From the NCBI RefSeq assembly GCF_019429335.1, contig NZ_JAHYJB010000008.1:1-64000 (forward strand): 64,000 nucleotides of DNA, read 5' to 3'. Of the stretch, positions 42,719-50,053 are shown piece by piece. The translations under genes were made by a program, and so were the position numbers. The notes beneath the pieces were generated by a model. It was not told where the DNA came from and made no database searches. It was given only the letters and a program-made list of their open reading frames with translations. The DNA is from Sulfurimonas sp. (GTDB lineage Bacteria > Campylobacterota > Campylobacteria > Campylobacterales > Sulfurimonadaceae). Numbering within the stretch: the stretch's first letter is position 1; every line of letters begins with the position of its first letter.

Positions 42719-44637
42719 CACTATTTAAACAGATAGCTTTAATGTTATCAATATTTTTACTAATCATATTGGCAACTGTACTCATACTAAACTTTCAAAG
42801 CGCAAACAAAGGGGTTCAAGACAGGCTTTATGATGATGCAAAAAATACTGCTACTTCTCTTAGCCTTTCGCTTGGGAGCGCCAATGGCGACCTCTCCATG
42901 ATGTCAACCATGATAAATGCAAATTTTGACAGCGGGAACTATAGTCTTATATCTCTTGTTGATGTTGAGAACAATTCGCTTTATGACAGAAAGACAGAGA
43001 GCGACATCAAGACAGTTCCAAAATGGTTTATATCCCTTATAGAGCTTCAAGCGCCGATTGCCCATGCTAATGTCTCAGCAGGATGGAGCCAAGTAGGGAT
43101 TTTAAGCGTTCAAAGCGATTCAACATATGCCTACAAGCAGCTTTATTCTATTTTAATTGACCTTCTTATCTATTTTACAATTATCGCGCTTGTCAGTCTT
43201 GTAACGCTTAACCTGCTGCTTCACGCTGTTTTAAGGCCTCTAAAAGAGGTGCAAAAGCAAGCTGGGGCAATTACAAAAAACGAGTTTATCATTCAAAGCA
43301 ATATTCCATACACAAAAGAGCTCGCAGATGTGGTGCTTGGAATGAACAATATGGTTTCAAAAGTAAAAGCTATGTTTGACAAAGGAAATGAGGAGTTAAA
43401 AGCGCATAAGGAGCTTGAGTATGTAGACCAAGATACACAGCTAAGAAACCGCAAGTACCTCATTGACAGGCTTCCTGCTTATCTAAAAGCTGACGCATCT
43501 TATGAGGGCGGGGTAAATATGCTAATCTCTCTGAGCGGAATAATTGAAGCCAATGAAAAACTTGGGAGACAAAACGTAAACAAGATCTTTATAAAAATTG
43601 CCGATATCTTCAGAAATGGCACAAAAAATATTAAAGATTCTATCGTTGCAAGAATCAACGGCACCGAATTCTCGCTTCTTCTTCCAAACTACTCAAACGA
43701 AGAGGCGATAGAACTTGCAAAAAACATACAGCAATCTTGCAAAGATGTTATTGAAGCAGCAGAGCTTGATCCAAATGAGACTTTTGCCTCTGTCGGGTTA
43801 TACAACTATAGACACAGCGACAGCATAACAAAACTGCTCTCAAAATCAGACAATGCGCTTGCGCAGGCAAAATTCAACCATGAAAACATACATCTTGAAA
43901 AAGCAGAAGATGCCATAGAGGTTATGGGCAAAGAGGCTTGGAAACTTCTTATCAACAAAGCTATAGAAAAAGAGAGATTTAGTTTTGTCTCTTGGAGTGT
44001 TATAGATACGAAAGCCAAAAAACTATCTCACAATGTCCTTAGCATCAATCTGACGCTTGATAAAAACAGCTCTTACGGCTATGCTCAATTTATGGCTCCT
44101 GCGATACAATCGGGACTAAGCTGCAACATATACAAAAAAATTGTCGACATGTTATTTAAAAACTCAAGTATGATGCTGAGCGCCTCAACCTACTCCCTTA
44201 GACTTCCTCATGAATATCTGGAGGATAAAGATACATACGGCAACTTAAGCGAGCTTCTTCGCGCAAATGCAGCGCTCCTGACATTTAAAGTAATCATCGA
44301 ACTGCCTGACAGATTAGTCCGTCAAGACTCAAAACTAATAAGAGAGTATATAGAGCTCTTTAGAAAATATGGTATAAGCATCGGTATTTTTGAATTTATC
44401 GGCGAGAGCAAAGACTATGGCTACCTGCAAGAGCTTAGACCGGTATATATAAAGGGTGAGAGTAGCTACTTTTTAACACAAAGCGATCAGTCTCTCTCAG
44501 CACTTAGACTTATAACAGATACTCTTGGCATCTCACTTATAGCCGTTGGTGTTAGCGATACCCTAACGTTAGAAAAACTAAAAGCCAGAGATATACATAT
44601 TGTTCAAGGAAAAGTAACAGAGATGGTTGATATTTAA
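42715..44637 (+). CDS. lapD: LapD-like c-di-GMP receptor with degenerate GGDEF and EAL domains
   Basis: A 640-residue inner-membrane receptor: TM1 (~6-26), a periplasmic LapD/MoxY-type domain (~27-140), TM2 (~148-172), HAMP, GGDEF (~240-395) and EAL (~405-640). The GGDEF signature is 'INGTEFSLLL' instead of GGDEF. The EAL region lacks a recognisable EAL triad ('KKLSHNVLSINL'). Both enzymes are therefore probably inactive and the EAL domain binds c-di-GMP, as in Pseudomonas LapD. High c-di-GMP would make the periplasmic domain sequester the LapG protease. The ATG at 42715 overlaps the lapG stop (ATGA) and has AAAGGA upstream. Confidence 0.88.
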   Translation: MTLFKQIALMLSIFLLIILATVLILNFQSANKGVQDRLYDDAKNTATSLSLSLGSANGDLSMMSTMINANFDSGNYSLISLVDVENNSLYDRKTESDIKTVPKWFISLIELQAPIAHANVSAGWSQVGILSVQSDSTYAYKQLYSILIDLLIYFTIIALVSLVTLNLLLHAVLRPLKEVQKQAGAITKNEFIIQSNIPYTKELADVVLGMNNMVSKVKAMFDKGNEELKAHKELEYVDQDTQLRNRKYLIDRLPAYLKADASYEGGVNMLISLSGIIEANEKLGRQNVNKIFIKIADIFRNGTKNIKDSIVARINGTEFSLLLPNYSNEEAIELAKNIQQSCKDVIEAAELDPNETFASVGLYNYRHSDSITKLLSKSDNALAQAKFNHENIHLEKAEDAIEVMGKEAWKLLINKAIEKERFSFVSWSVIDTKAKKLSHNVLSINLTLDKNSSYGYAQFMAPAIQSGLSCNIYKKIVDMLFKNSSMMLSASTYSLRLPHEYLEDKDTYGNLSELLRANAALLTFKVIIELPDRLVRQDSKLIREYIELFRKYGISIGIFEFIGESKDYGYLQELRPVYIKGESSYFLTQSDQSLSALRLITDTLGISLIAVGVSDTLTLEKLKARDIHIVQGKVTEMVDI

Positions 44638-44668
44638 AGGAATCTTTACTATTATAGTAGTATCCTTT
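44636..44668. terminator. Stem-loop after lapD
   Basis: AAAGGA...TACTAT-TAT-ATAGTA...TCCTTT forms an imperfect hairpin that begins at the lapD stop codon. It has no strong U-tract. It may separate the lapGD transcript from the chemoreceptor at 44704 or protect the 3' end. Confidence 0.4.
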
Positions 44669-44703
44669 AGACATAAAAATTAATAAAAGGTTGGACTTAC
44701 TAT

Positions 44704-45822
44704 ATGTTTTTTAAAAACAACAAACTCGCCGGTGCACTTCAAGCTAAAGAGGCAGAGATAGCACTCCTGCAAAATGAGTTGGAATATGCAAATGAAAAAA
44801 TTTCAAATCTTGAAAAAAAAGCTAAAAATGCAAGTAGCGAGCACGCCATAAATCAACTTATCAAGGCTCTTGTTGATGGTTTAAATGAGAGCTGTTTCAG
44901 AGACTTATCAGGTTTACAAGCTGATTTGAGCAATAATTTAAATGAGCTAAAAGATATTGATCAAAGAAGTGAAGATAACAACCGCAGCGCAGATGACGCG
45001 CTCATTGATGTGAATGTTCTTATGCAGACGATGGTCTCTCTGCTTGAGCATATAACCAGCACCTATGATCAAGTCAGTACACTAAACACTAATGTTGAAA
45101 ACATATCAAGTGTTATCAGCCTAATCAAAGATATAAGCGATCAGACAAACCTTCTTGCACTGAATGCGGCTATAGAAGCGGCGCGTGCTGGCGAGCACGG
45201 AAGAGGATTTGCAGTTGTTGCGGATGAAGTAAGAAAACTTGCCGAAAGAACCCAAAAGGCAACAAGTGAAGTCGAGATAACGGTTCAAAGCCTAAAGCAA
45301 AATACGCAAGAGGTGCATGAACACTCAAAATCGATGGAAAAACTCTCAACCGACTCAAATGAGCAGGTAAGCTCACTTCAAGAGAAGATGCACAATCTTC
45401 TTGAGAGCTCTGAGATTATCGTTGAAAAGAACCAAAACATTACTAACGCTGTATTTATGGCTCTAGTTAAGCTTGACCACCTGCTATTTAAATCAAACGG
45501 CTATAAGACTGTATTTAAAAATCAAATTGACGGCCATTTTGCTTCAGACACAGAATGTCGTTTAGGTCAATGGTATCACACCGGAATAGGCAAAGAAAAC
45601 TTCAGTACAACGCCAAGCTATCCAAAGCTTACAGCTCCGCACAAAGAAGTTCATGAAAATATTAAAAAAGCTATAGACTGTGTGGCAAATAATACATGTA
45701 CTGAGCAATCTGCAAACGTAGTAACATATTTTAGAGATGCAGAAAAAGCAAGCAAAAGTGTTACGGAAGTTTTAAATGCTATGCTGGCAGAGGAGAGAGC
45801 CGCAAGGTCTAAAGGAAAATAG
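44704..45822 (+). CDS. Soluble methyl-accepting chemotaxis protein with CZB domain
   Basis: A 372-residue cytosolic chemoreceptor. It opens with an N-terminal coiled coil ('[28 protein letters not shown]'), has the signalling hairpin '[44 protein letters not shown]' (~142-185) and a C-terminal CZB domain with intact ligands ('KLDHLLFK', '[10 protein letters not shown]', 'PHKEVHE'). It has no membrane segment. Such receptors sense zinc or oxidants in the cytoplasm. A 59-nt stretch of the hairpin coding sequence is identical to the paralogue at 38980. Confidence 0.9.
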   Translation: MFFKNNKLAGALQAKEAEIALLQNELEYANEKISNLEKKAKNASSEHAINQLIKALVDGLNESCFRDLSGLQADLSNNLNELKDIDQRSEDNNRSADDALIDVNVLMQTMVSLLEHITSTYDQVSTLNTNVENISSVISLIKDISDQTNLLALNAAIEAARAGEHGRGFAVVADEVRKLAERTQKATSEVEITVQSLKQNTQEVHEHSKSMEKLSTDSNEQVSSLQEKMHNLLESSEIIVEKNQNITNAVFMALVKLDHLLFKSNGYKTVFKNQIDGHFASDTECRLGQWYHTGIGKENFSTTPSYPKLTAPHKEVHENIKKAIDCVANNTCTEQSANVVTYFRDAEKASKSVTEVLNAMLAEERAARSKGK

Positions 45823-45825
45823 GCT

Positions 45826-46302
45826 CTAAATTCCTCTGGAATTTAGCCCTTTTGCTATTGCCTCGTTTATCTCCTGCTTATATTCAGGATTTTGTTTCTC
45901 AAGCTCTCTGTCGAAATTGATTATCAAATCTTTGTTTGCATTAGGGTGTCTGCATAAAGTAAAAAGTATATCTATATAGATATCAAAGTCTGGATGAGCC
46001 CTGAGTCCGAGCTTTTTATGTACTTTTCCGTGGTATTTTATGATTGCGTCAAGTGCATACTGAAGCTTCTTGGAATCTGATTTTTTATTTTTAATTATTC
46101 CTTCCAAATAGTTTAAATCAAGCTCTTTTTTCTGAGCTTCACCACTTGGCTCTTTTTTCTCTTCTTGCTCAGCAGGCTTAATATCTGATAATTTCTCTTG
46201 AGAATTTTTTGTGCCTCTTGGTTCTAAAAATAGCAACAATAGCAACAAGCCCAACAGTGCAACCAATCCCACAATAGACTTGATAATTAATTCTGCTTCC
46301 AT
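45826..46302 (-). CDS. Membrane-anchored hypothetical protein
   Basis: A 158-residue protein with one N-terminal membrane helix ('IIKSIVGLVALLGLLLLLLFLEP'), a charged Glu/Lys-rich linker (PAEQEEKKEPSGEAQKKE) and a helical C-terminal domain ('LQYALDAIIKYHGKVHKKLG...DIYIDILFTLCRHPNANKDLIINFDRELEKQNPEYK'). The domain is not one I recognise. It converges on the chemoreceptor gene (3-bp gap) and is followed upstream by tRNA-Ser. Confidence 0.65.
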   Translation of the reverse strand: MEAELIIKSIVGLVALLGLLLLLLFLEPRGTKNSQEKLSDIKPAEQEEKKEPSGEAQKKELDLNYLEGIIKNKKSDSKKLQYALDAIIKYHGKVHKKLGLRAHPDFDIYIDILFTLCRHPNANKDLIINFDRELEKQNPEYKQEINEAIAKGLNSRGI

Positions 46303-46386
46303 TAGCCGCCGTTTTTTGTTTTATTATACCTTAGTGTAAATAAAGATGTCTATATATCGTGGATTTTATAAGAAAAGTTAATTAGG

Positions 46387-46475
46387 TGGTGGACAGTGAG
46401 GGATTCGAACCCTCGGTAAGTTTCCCTACGGCCGCGTTCCAGGCGACTGGATTAAACCAACTCTCCCAACTGTCC
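46387..46475 (-). tRNA. tRNA-Ser (anticodon GGA)
   Basis: On the minus strand the acceptor GGACAGT (5') pairs with ACTGTCC (3'), followed by A and an encoded CCA. The anticodon arm is GTCGC-CTGGAAC-GCGGC, giving anticodon GGA. The T arm is GAGGG-TTCGAAT-CCCTC. A long variable arm (about CCGTAGGGAAACTTACC) is typical of class II tRNA-Ser. The discriminator base is A where G is usual for serine tRNAs. The plus-strand ORF 46386-46595 is a shadow of this gene. Confidence 0.92.
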
Positions 46476-46530
46476 ATGTTTAAAGACGGAATTTTATCTA
46501 CAAATCCCTTAAGGGTAGCTCTGCTGAAGC

Positions 46531-47193
46531 TTATATTGAAAAATCGCTATAGTCATACTTCTGCAAATCTATATAGTACTTTTTGCCTATCGTAATAATT
46601 CTAGGATCCTCTTTTGAACTCACTTCAAACTTCTCTTTTATCTTTGAGATTTTTTTCTTTGAGAAATTTTTACTCTTTAGGTACTTGTTTAGTGATATCA
46701 GTCTACGGTTCTCTATGCTCTCTTTTGGTTCTCTTGGTTGGATTTCGGCTTCATATGCCTCATCATCCGCGCCTATGGAAATCTCCTGCGGAGCACTTAG
46801 CATAAACTTTGAGGAGATGGCGTTTATGATGTTTTTAAGCTGCTCATCCTTCTCTTTATATATGTTCTCAATCTTTATTCTCTCTTCTATCAGCATCTGC
46901 TCTTTTTGGTCTCTGAGAGTTCTTGTCTCGCCCTCAAGAGTCTCTACTTTATGCTGAAGTTTTGCGTTTTGCTCTTCTAAAAATTTATAGTATCTGTCAT
47001 CGCTGTTATGAGAATTTTTTTGACTGCTTGCTTTTTTCGCTGCAACCTGAGTGCCGTCCTCTTTACCGAGGATAACAAGTTTTACTCCGTTTTCTACTAC
47101 ACTGTGCAAAGAACCTCTTCTTATACGGTTATGTATTGCCTCTTTGGATACGCCGAGCTTATCAGCCGCATCAGAAATTGTTAACTTTGACAT
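46531..47193 (-). CDS. Helix-turn-helix protein with coiled coil
   Basis: A 220-residue DNA-binding-type protein. The N-terminal 'LTISDAADKLGVSKEAIHNRIRRGSLHSVVENGVKLVIL' is a MerR/excisionase-like helix-turn-helix with wing. A long coiled coil follows ('KFLEEQNAKLQHKVETLEGETRTLRDQKEQMLIEERIKIENIYKEKD'), and then a basic C-terminal domain ('LKSKNFSKKKISKIKEKF...ITIGKKYYIDLQKYDYSDF'). Proteins of this layout occur across Campylobacterota; I do not know a proven function. It sits just downstream of yajQ on the same strand. Confidence 0.75.
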   Translation of the reverse strand: MSKLTISDAADKLGVSKEAIHNRIRRGSLHSVVENGVKLVILGKEDGTQVAAKKASSQKNSHNSDDRYYKFLEEQNAKLQHKVETLEGETRTLRDQKEQMLIEERIKIENIYKEKDEQLKNIINAISSKFMLSAPQEISIGADDEAYEAEIQPREPKESIENRRLISLNKYLKSKNFSKKKISKIKEKFEVSSKEDPRIITIGKKYYIDLQKYDYSDFSI

Positions 47194-47204
47194 GTAGCCT
47201 CTCC

Positions 47205-47702
47205 CTATCTCATATTTTCAAAAACAAGCGGCGCTTCCCACTCCATAGAACGAATAGTTGCAATAACTTTTTGCAAATCATCCAGCTTCGCCCCCTTGAC
47301 TCTAATGGAATCGCCCTCTATCTGAGCTGTCACTTTTAGTTTTAGGTTTTTTATCTCAGCTACGATTTTTTTAGCCTCTTTGGACTCAATGTAGTCCACC
47401 ACTTTATATGTCGCTTTTCTTGTGTTGCCGCTTGCATTTTCAACTTTTACTTCATCTAAAACCTTTGAAGAGAGATTTTGTTTTAAAAGCTTTGTTACTA
47501 CGACATCTTTAAGCGCTTCTAGTTTGTTATCACTTGAGGCAACTAACACCAACAGTTTGTCTTTCTCTTTAAAGTCAACTTCATAGGTCGTGCCCTTAAA
47601 ATCATAACGGTTTGCAACCTCTTTATCAACCGAATTTACCGCATTTTTAAAACTCTGCATATCTATCTTTGCACTTATATCAAATGAGTACTCTTTTGCC
47701 AT
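47205..47702 (-). CDS. yajQ: YajQ-family nucleotide-binding protein
   Basis: A 165-residue protein with the YajQ start 'EYSFDISAKIDMQSFKNAVNSVDKEVANRYDFKGT' and the second half 'VKVENASGNTRKATYKVVDYIESKEAKKIVAEIK...VTAQIEGDSIRVKGAKLDDLQKVI'. YajQ proteins bind c-di-GMP or other nucleotides and influence transcription in some bacteria. It has a full-length normal form. Confidence 0.92.
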   Translation of the reverse strand: MAKEYSFDISAKIDMQSFKNAVNSVDKEVANRYDFKGTTYEVDFKEKDKLLVLVASSDNKLEALKDVVVTKLLKQNLSSKVLDEVKVENASGNTRKATYKVVDYIESKEAKKIVAEIKNLKLKVTAQIEGDSIRVKGAKLDDLQKVIATIRSMEWEAPLVFENMR

Positions 47703-47757
47703 TTTTTTAAACCTTTTGTAAAATAGTTGTAAATTATAACATAAAAAATGGTGTTAG

Positions 47758-48459
47758 TTAAAACTGTGGGCTTCCGTCAAAACCGAACCCGCCGCCAAAA
47801 CTTGCAAAACTCGGATCGCTATAACCTAACATTGCGCTTCTTGCCCTTAGCTTTTCTATATCCGCTTTGCTTGAAATCTCCTGCGGACAAACCAGAGTAC
47901 ACTCGTTGCAGAGCGTGCAGTCCCAAACGCCGTTTGTTTGAATAACATCCATCTTCTCTTTTGGATTTTGCTCTCTTTTGTCGCTAACATACCGCCAAAC
48001 TCTTGTTAGCGCAAACGGTCCTAAAAATTCGCTATTTACTGCATAAACAGGACAGGCGCTATAACATGAGCCACAAAGGATACAGTCACTCTGAAGCTCA
48101 TTTCTCTTCTCATCTTCATGAGAGAGCAACACATTCTCTGTTATAGAACTCTGCCACGCTTTTGCTTTTGCATTAAAACCGTAAGCCTTATCCATATCCA
48201 CAACAAGGTCGCGCATTACCTCGCTGTTTTTAAGCGGCTCTATCAGGTCTCCATCTTTTGCATGGTAAGAGCATGCCAAAACCTCCTTGCCGTTTGCCCT
48301 CACAGCGCAGCTTCCGCAAACACTGCTTCTGCATCCGCTGCTGTACGAAAGGGACGGGTCAAGTTCCGTTTTAATTCTATTTAAAAGCTCTAAAAGCGTG
48401 GAGCCCTCTGCGTCAATATCGTACTCTACAACACTATCTCTTTTGATATTAATTTTCAT
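47758..48459 (-). CDS. Fumarate reductase/succinate dehydrogenase iron-sulfur subunit
   Basis: A 233-residue FrdB/SdhB-type electron-transfer subunit. The N-terminal plant-type [2Fe-2S] domain has 'SGCRSSVCGSCAVRANG'. The C-terminal ferredoxin domain has a [4Fe-4S] motif 'CILCGSCYSACPV' and a second cluster motif 'CTLCNECTLVCPQE'. In E. coli SdhB the second cluster is CxxIxxCxxxCP ([3Fe-4S]); here the non-Cys position is Cys, so a second [4Fe-4S] is predicted. It overlaps the flavoprotein gene by 11 bp. No membrane anchor subunit (C, D or E) is adjacent, so how it meets the quinone pool is open. Confidence 0.88.
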   Translation of the reverse strand: MKINIKRDSVVEYDIDAEGSTLLELLNRIKTELDPSLSYSSGCRSSVCGSCAVRANGKEVLACSYHAKDGDLIEPLKNSEVMRDLVVDMDKAYGFNAKAKAWQSSITENVLLSHEDEKRNELQSDCILCGSCYSACPVYAVNSEFLGPFALTRVWRYVSDKREQNPKEKMDVIQTNGVWDCTLCNECTLVCPQEISSKADIEKLRARSAMLGYSDPSFASFGGGFGFDGSPQF

Positions 48460-50053
48460 AGCTGAGCGCCCCTTCTTTGTCTATAATTGTATGGGCTTCA
48501 AACTTTTTATCAGCATGTGGCGCATCAACTCTAAAGTGTGCTCCTCTGCTCTCATCTCTGCCGATAGCAGAAATAAGAATAAGCTCGCTGATTTCAAGCA
48601 TATTTTTAAACTCCAAAAACTCTCTTAAGTTTGTGTTATACTCTTTTGTTTTATCACTTACACCCATTTTAGGCAATAAGGCTCTTGTCTCTCTTACTTT
48701 GTCCAAAACACTATAGAGCGATTTCTTCTCTCTTTTTATTCCTACATGTAGATAAAACAGCTCACCCAAATCTCTCTGTTTTTCATAAAAATTTATCTCG
48801 TTTGTATATCTCTTTATCTCGGCAATTTTCTCTTGGAAAATATTTTTATTTTCGCTAATCTCTGTAGTTTTATCAACACTCATGGCATACTTTGCGGCTC
48901 TATCTCCTGAGAGTTTGCCAAAAACAACCAGCTCAAGGAGCGAGTTTCCTCCAAGCCTGTTTGCTCCGTGCACTCTATGGCTTGCGCACTCACCGACTGC
49001 AAAAAGTCCATTTATACATGTAGATGAGTTTTCATCAACCTCTATTCCGCCCATAGTGTAGTGAGCTGATGGCTTGATGGGTATCAGTTCATGAACAGGG
49101 TCAATATTTTCATACAGCTTTGCAAGTTTTGCCTCTTGGGGCAGCTCGTTTTCTATAAACTCTGTACCCAAATGCCTTATATCCAAAAACACATCTCCGC
49201 CCTTTGCTATCTCATCGTTTATTGCCCTTGCGACCTCATCACGCGGTGATAGTTCGTTAGTAAATCTCTCACCCTTTGAGTTTAGCAGATACCCTCCTGC
49301 GCCTCTGGCACTCTCGGAGATTAAAACAGATGAGTTTTTAAGTGCGGTCGGGTGAAACTGTATAAACTCCATATCACTTAGCCTTGCGCCGGCGCGCACT
49401 GCAGCGGCAATCCCATCACCGCTAGATGCAACCGAGTTTGTCGAGTGTTTGTGAAAAACTCTGCTGTATCCTCCCGTAGCGACTATAACACTTTGCGCCT
49501 CGTGGATTTCAACCTCACCGCTTCTTATGTTTAAAACACTAACACCGCTAACATATGGCTTTTGTTTGTCACTACATATAATAAAATCCAAGAGATATCT
49601 CTCATTTAAAATCTCAATTCCCTCCGCCATACATCTGTCATAAAGCGTATGAAGGATTTTAAGACCTGTATAGTCCTGCGCGTAGCAAGCTCTGGCTGCA
49701 TACGCGCCGCCAAGTTTTCTCTGTGCAATTTTATTCTCTTTCGTTCTGCTAAAAGGAACACCGATGCTATCCAGCCATAAAACGACATCTGGAGCGCTTT
49801 GGCATAAAAACCTCACGGCATCCTCGTTTGCAAGCCCATGTGCGGACTTAAGAGTATTCTCTACATGTAACTCTACGCTATCCTCTTCAACATTTGAGAG
49901 TGCCGCATTAATGCCGCCTTGCGCCATACATGTCTGGCTTCTTGTGGGATACTCTTTTGTTATCACAACTACTTCAGCGCCGCTCTCGTGTGCGCTAAGA
50001 GCAGCTACAAGTCCTGCTCCGCCGCCGCCTATAACAATTACTCTATTTTTCAT
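48449..50053 (-). CDS. Fumarate reductase/succinate dehydrogenase flavoprotein subunit lacking the flavin-linking His
   Basis: A 534-residue FrdA/SdhA-type protein with the FAD loop 'IGGGGAGLVAALSA'. Catalytic residues are conserved: 'FHPTAL', 'SPRDEVARA' (catalytic Arg), 'HYTMGG' and 'HGANRLGGNSL'. The segment that normally carries the covalent flavin His (RSHTVAAxGG in E. coli FrdA) reads 'RSQTCMAQGG', with Gln at that place. FAD is therefore probably bound non-covalently, which in E. coli mutants favours fumarate reduction over succinate oxidation. No Tat signal is seen, so it should face the cytoplasm. L-aspartate oxidase is a more distant alternative, but the linked FrdB argues against it. 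Confidence 0.87.
   Translation of the reverse strand: MKNRVIVIGGGGAGLVAALSAHESGAEVVVITKEYPTRSQTCMAQGGINAALSNVEEDSVELHVENTLKSAHGLANEDAVRFLCQSAPDVVLWLDSIGVPFSRTKENKIAQRKLGGAYAARACYAQDYTGLKILHTLYDRCMAEGIEILNERYLLDFIICSDKQKPYVSGVSVLNIRSGEVEIHEAQSVIVATGGYSRVFHKHSTNSVASSGDGIAAAVRAGARLSDMEFIQFHPTALKNSSVLISESARGAGGYLLNSKGERFTNELSPRDEVARAINDEIAKGGDVFLDIRHLGTEFIENELPQEAKLAKLYENIDPVHELIPIKPSAHYTMGGIEVDENSSTCINGLFAVGECASHRVHGANRLGGNSLLELVVFGKLSGDRAAKYAMSVDKTTEISENKNIFQEKIAEIKRYTNEINFYEKQRDLGELFYLHVGIKREKKSLYSVLDKVRETRALLPKMGVSDKTKEYNTNLREFLEFKNMLEISELILISAIGRDESRGAHFRVDAPHADKKFEAHTIIDKEGALSYEN

Noticed and set aside
46386-46595. 69-residue plus-strand ORF
   Set aside because: It lies over tRNA-Ser on the opposite strand and is a shadow of the tRNA gene.
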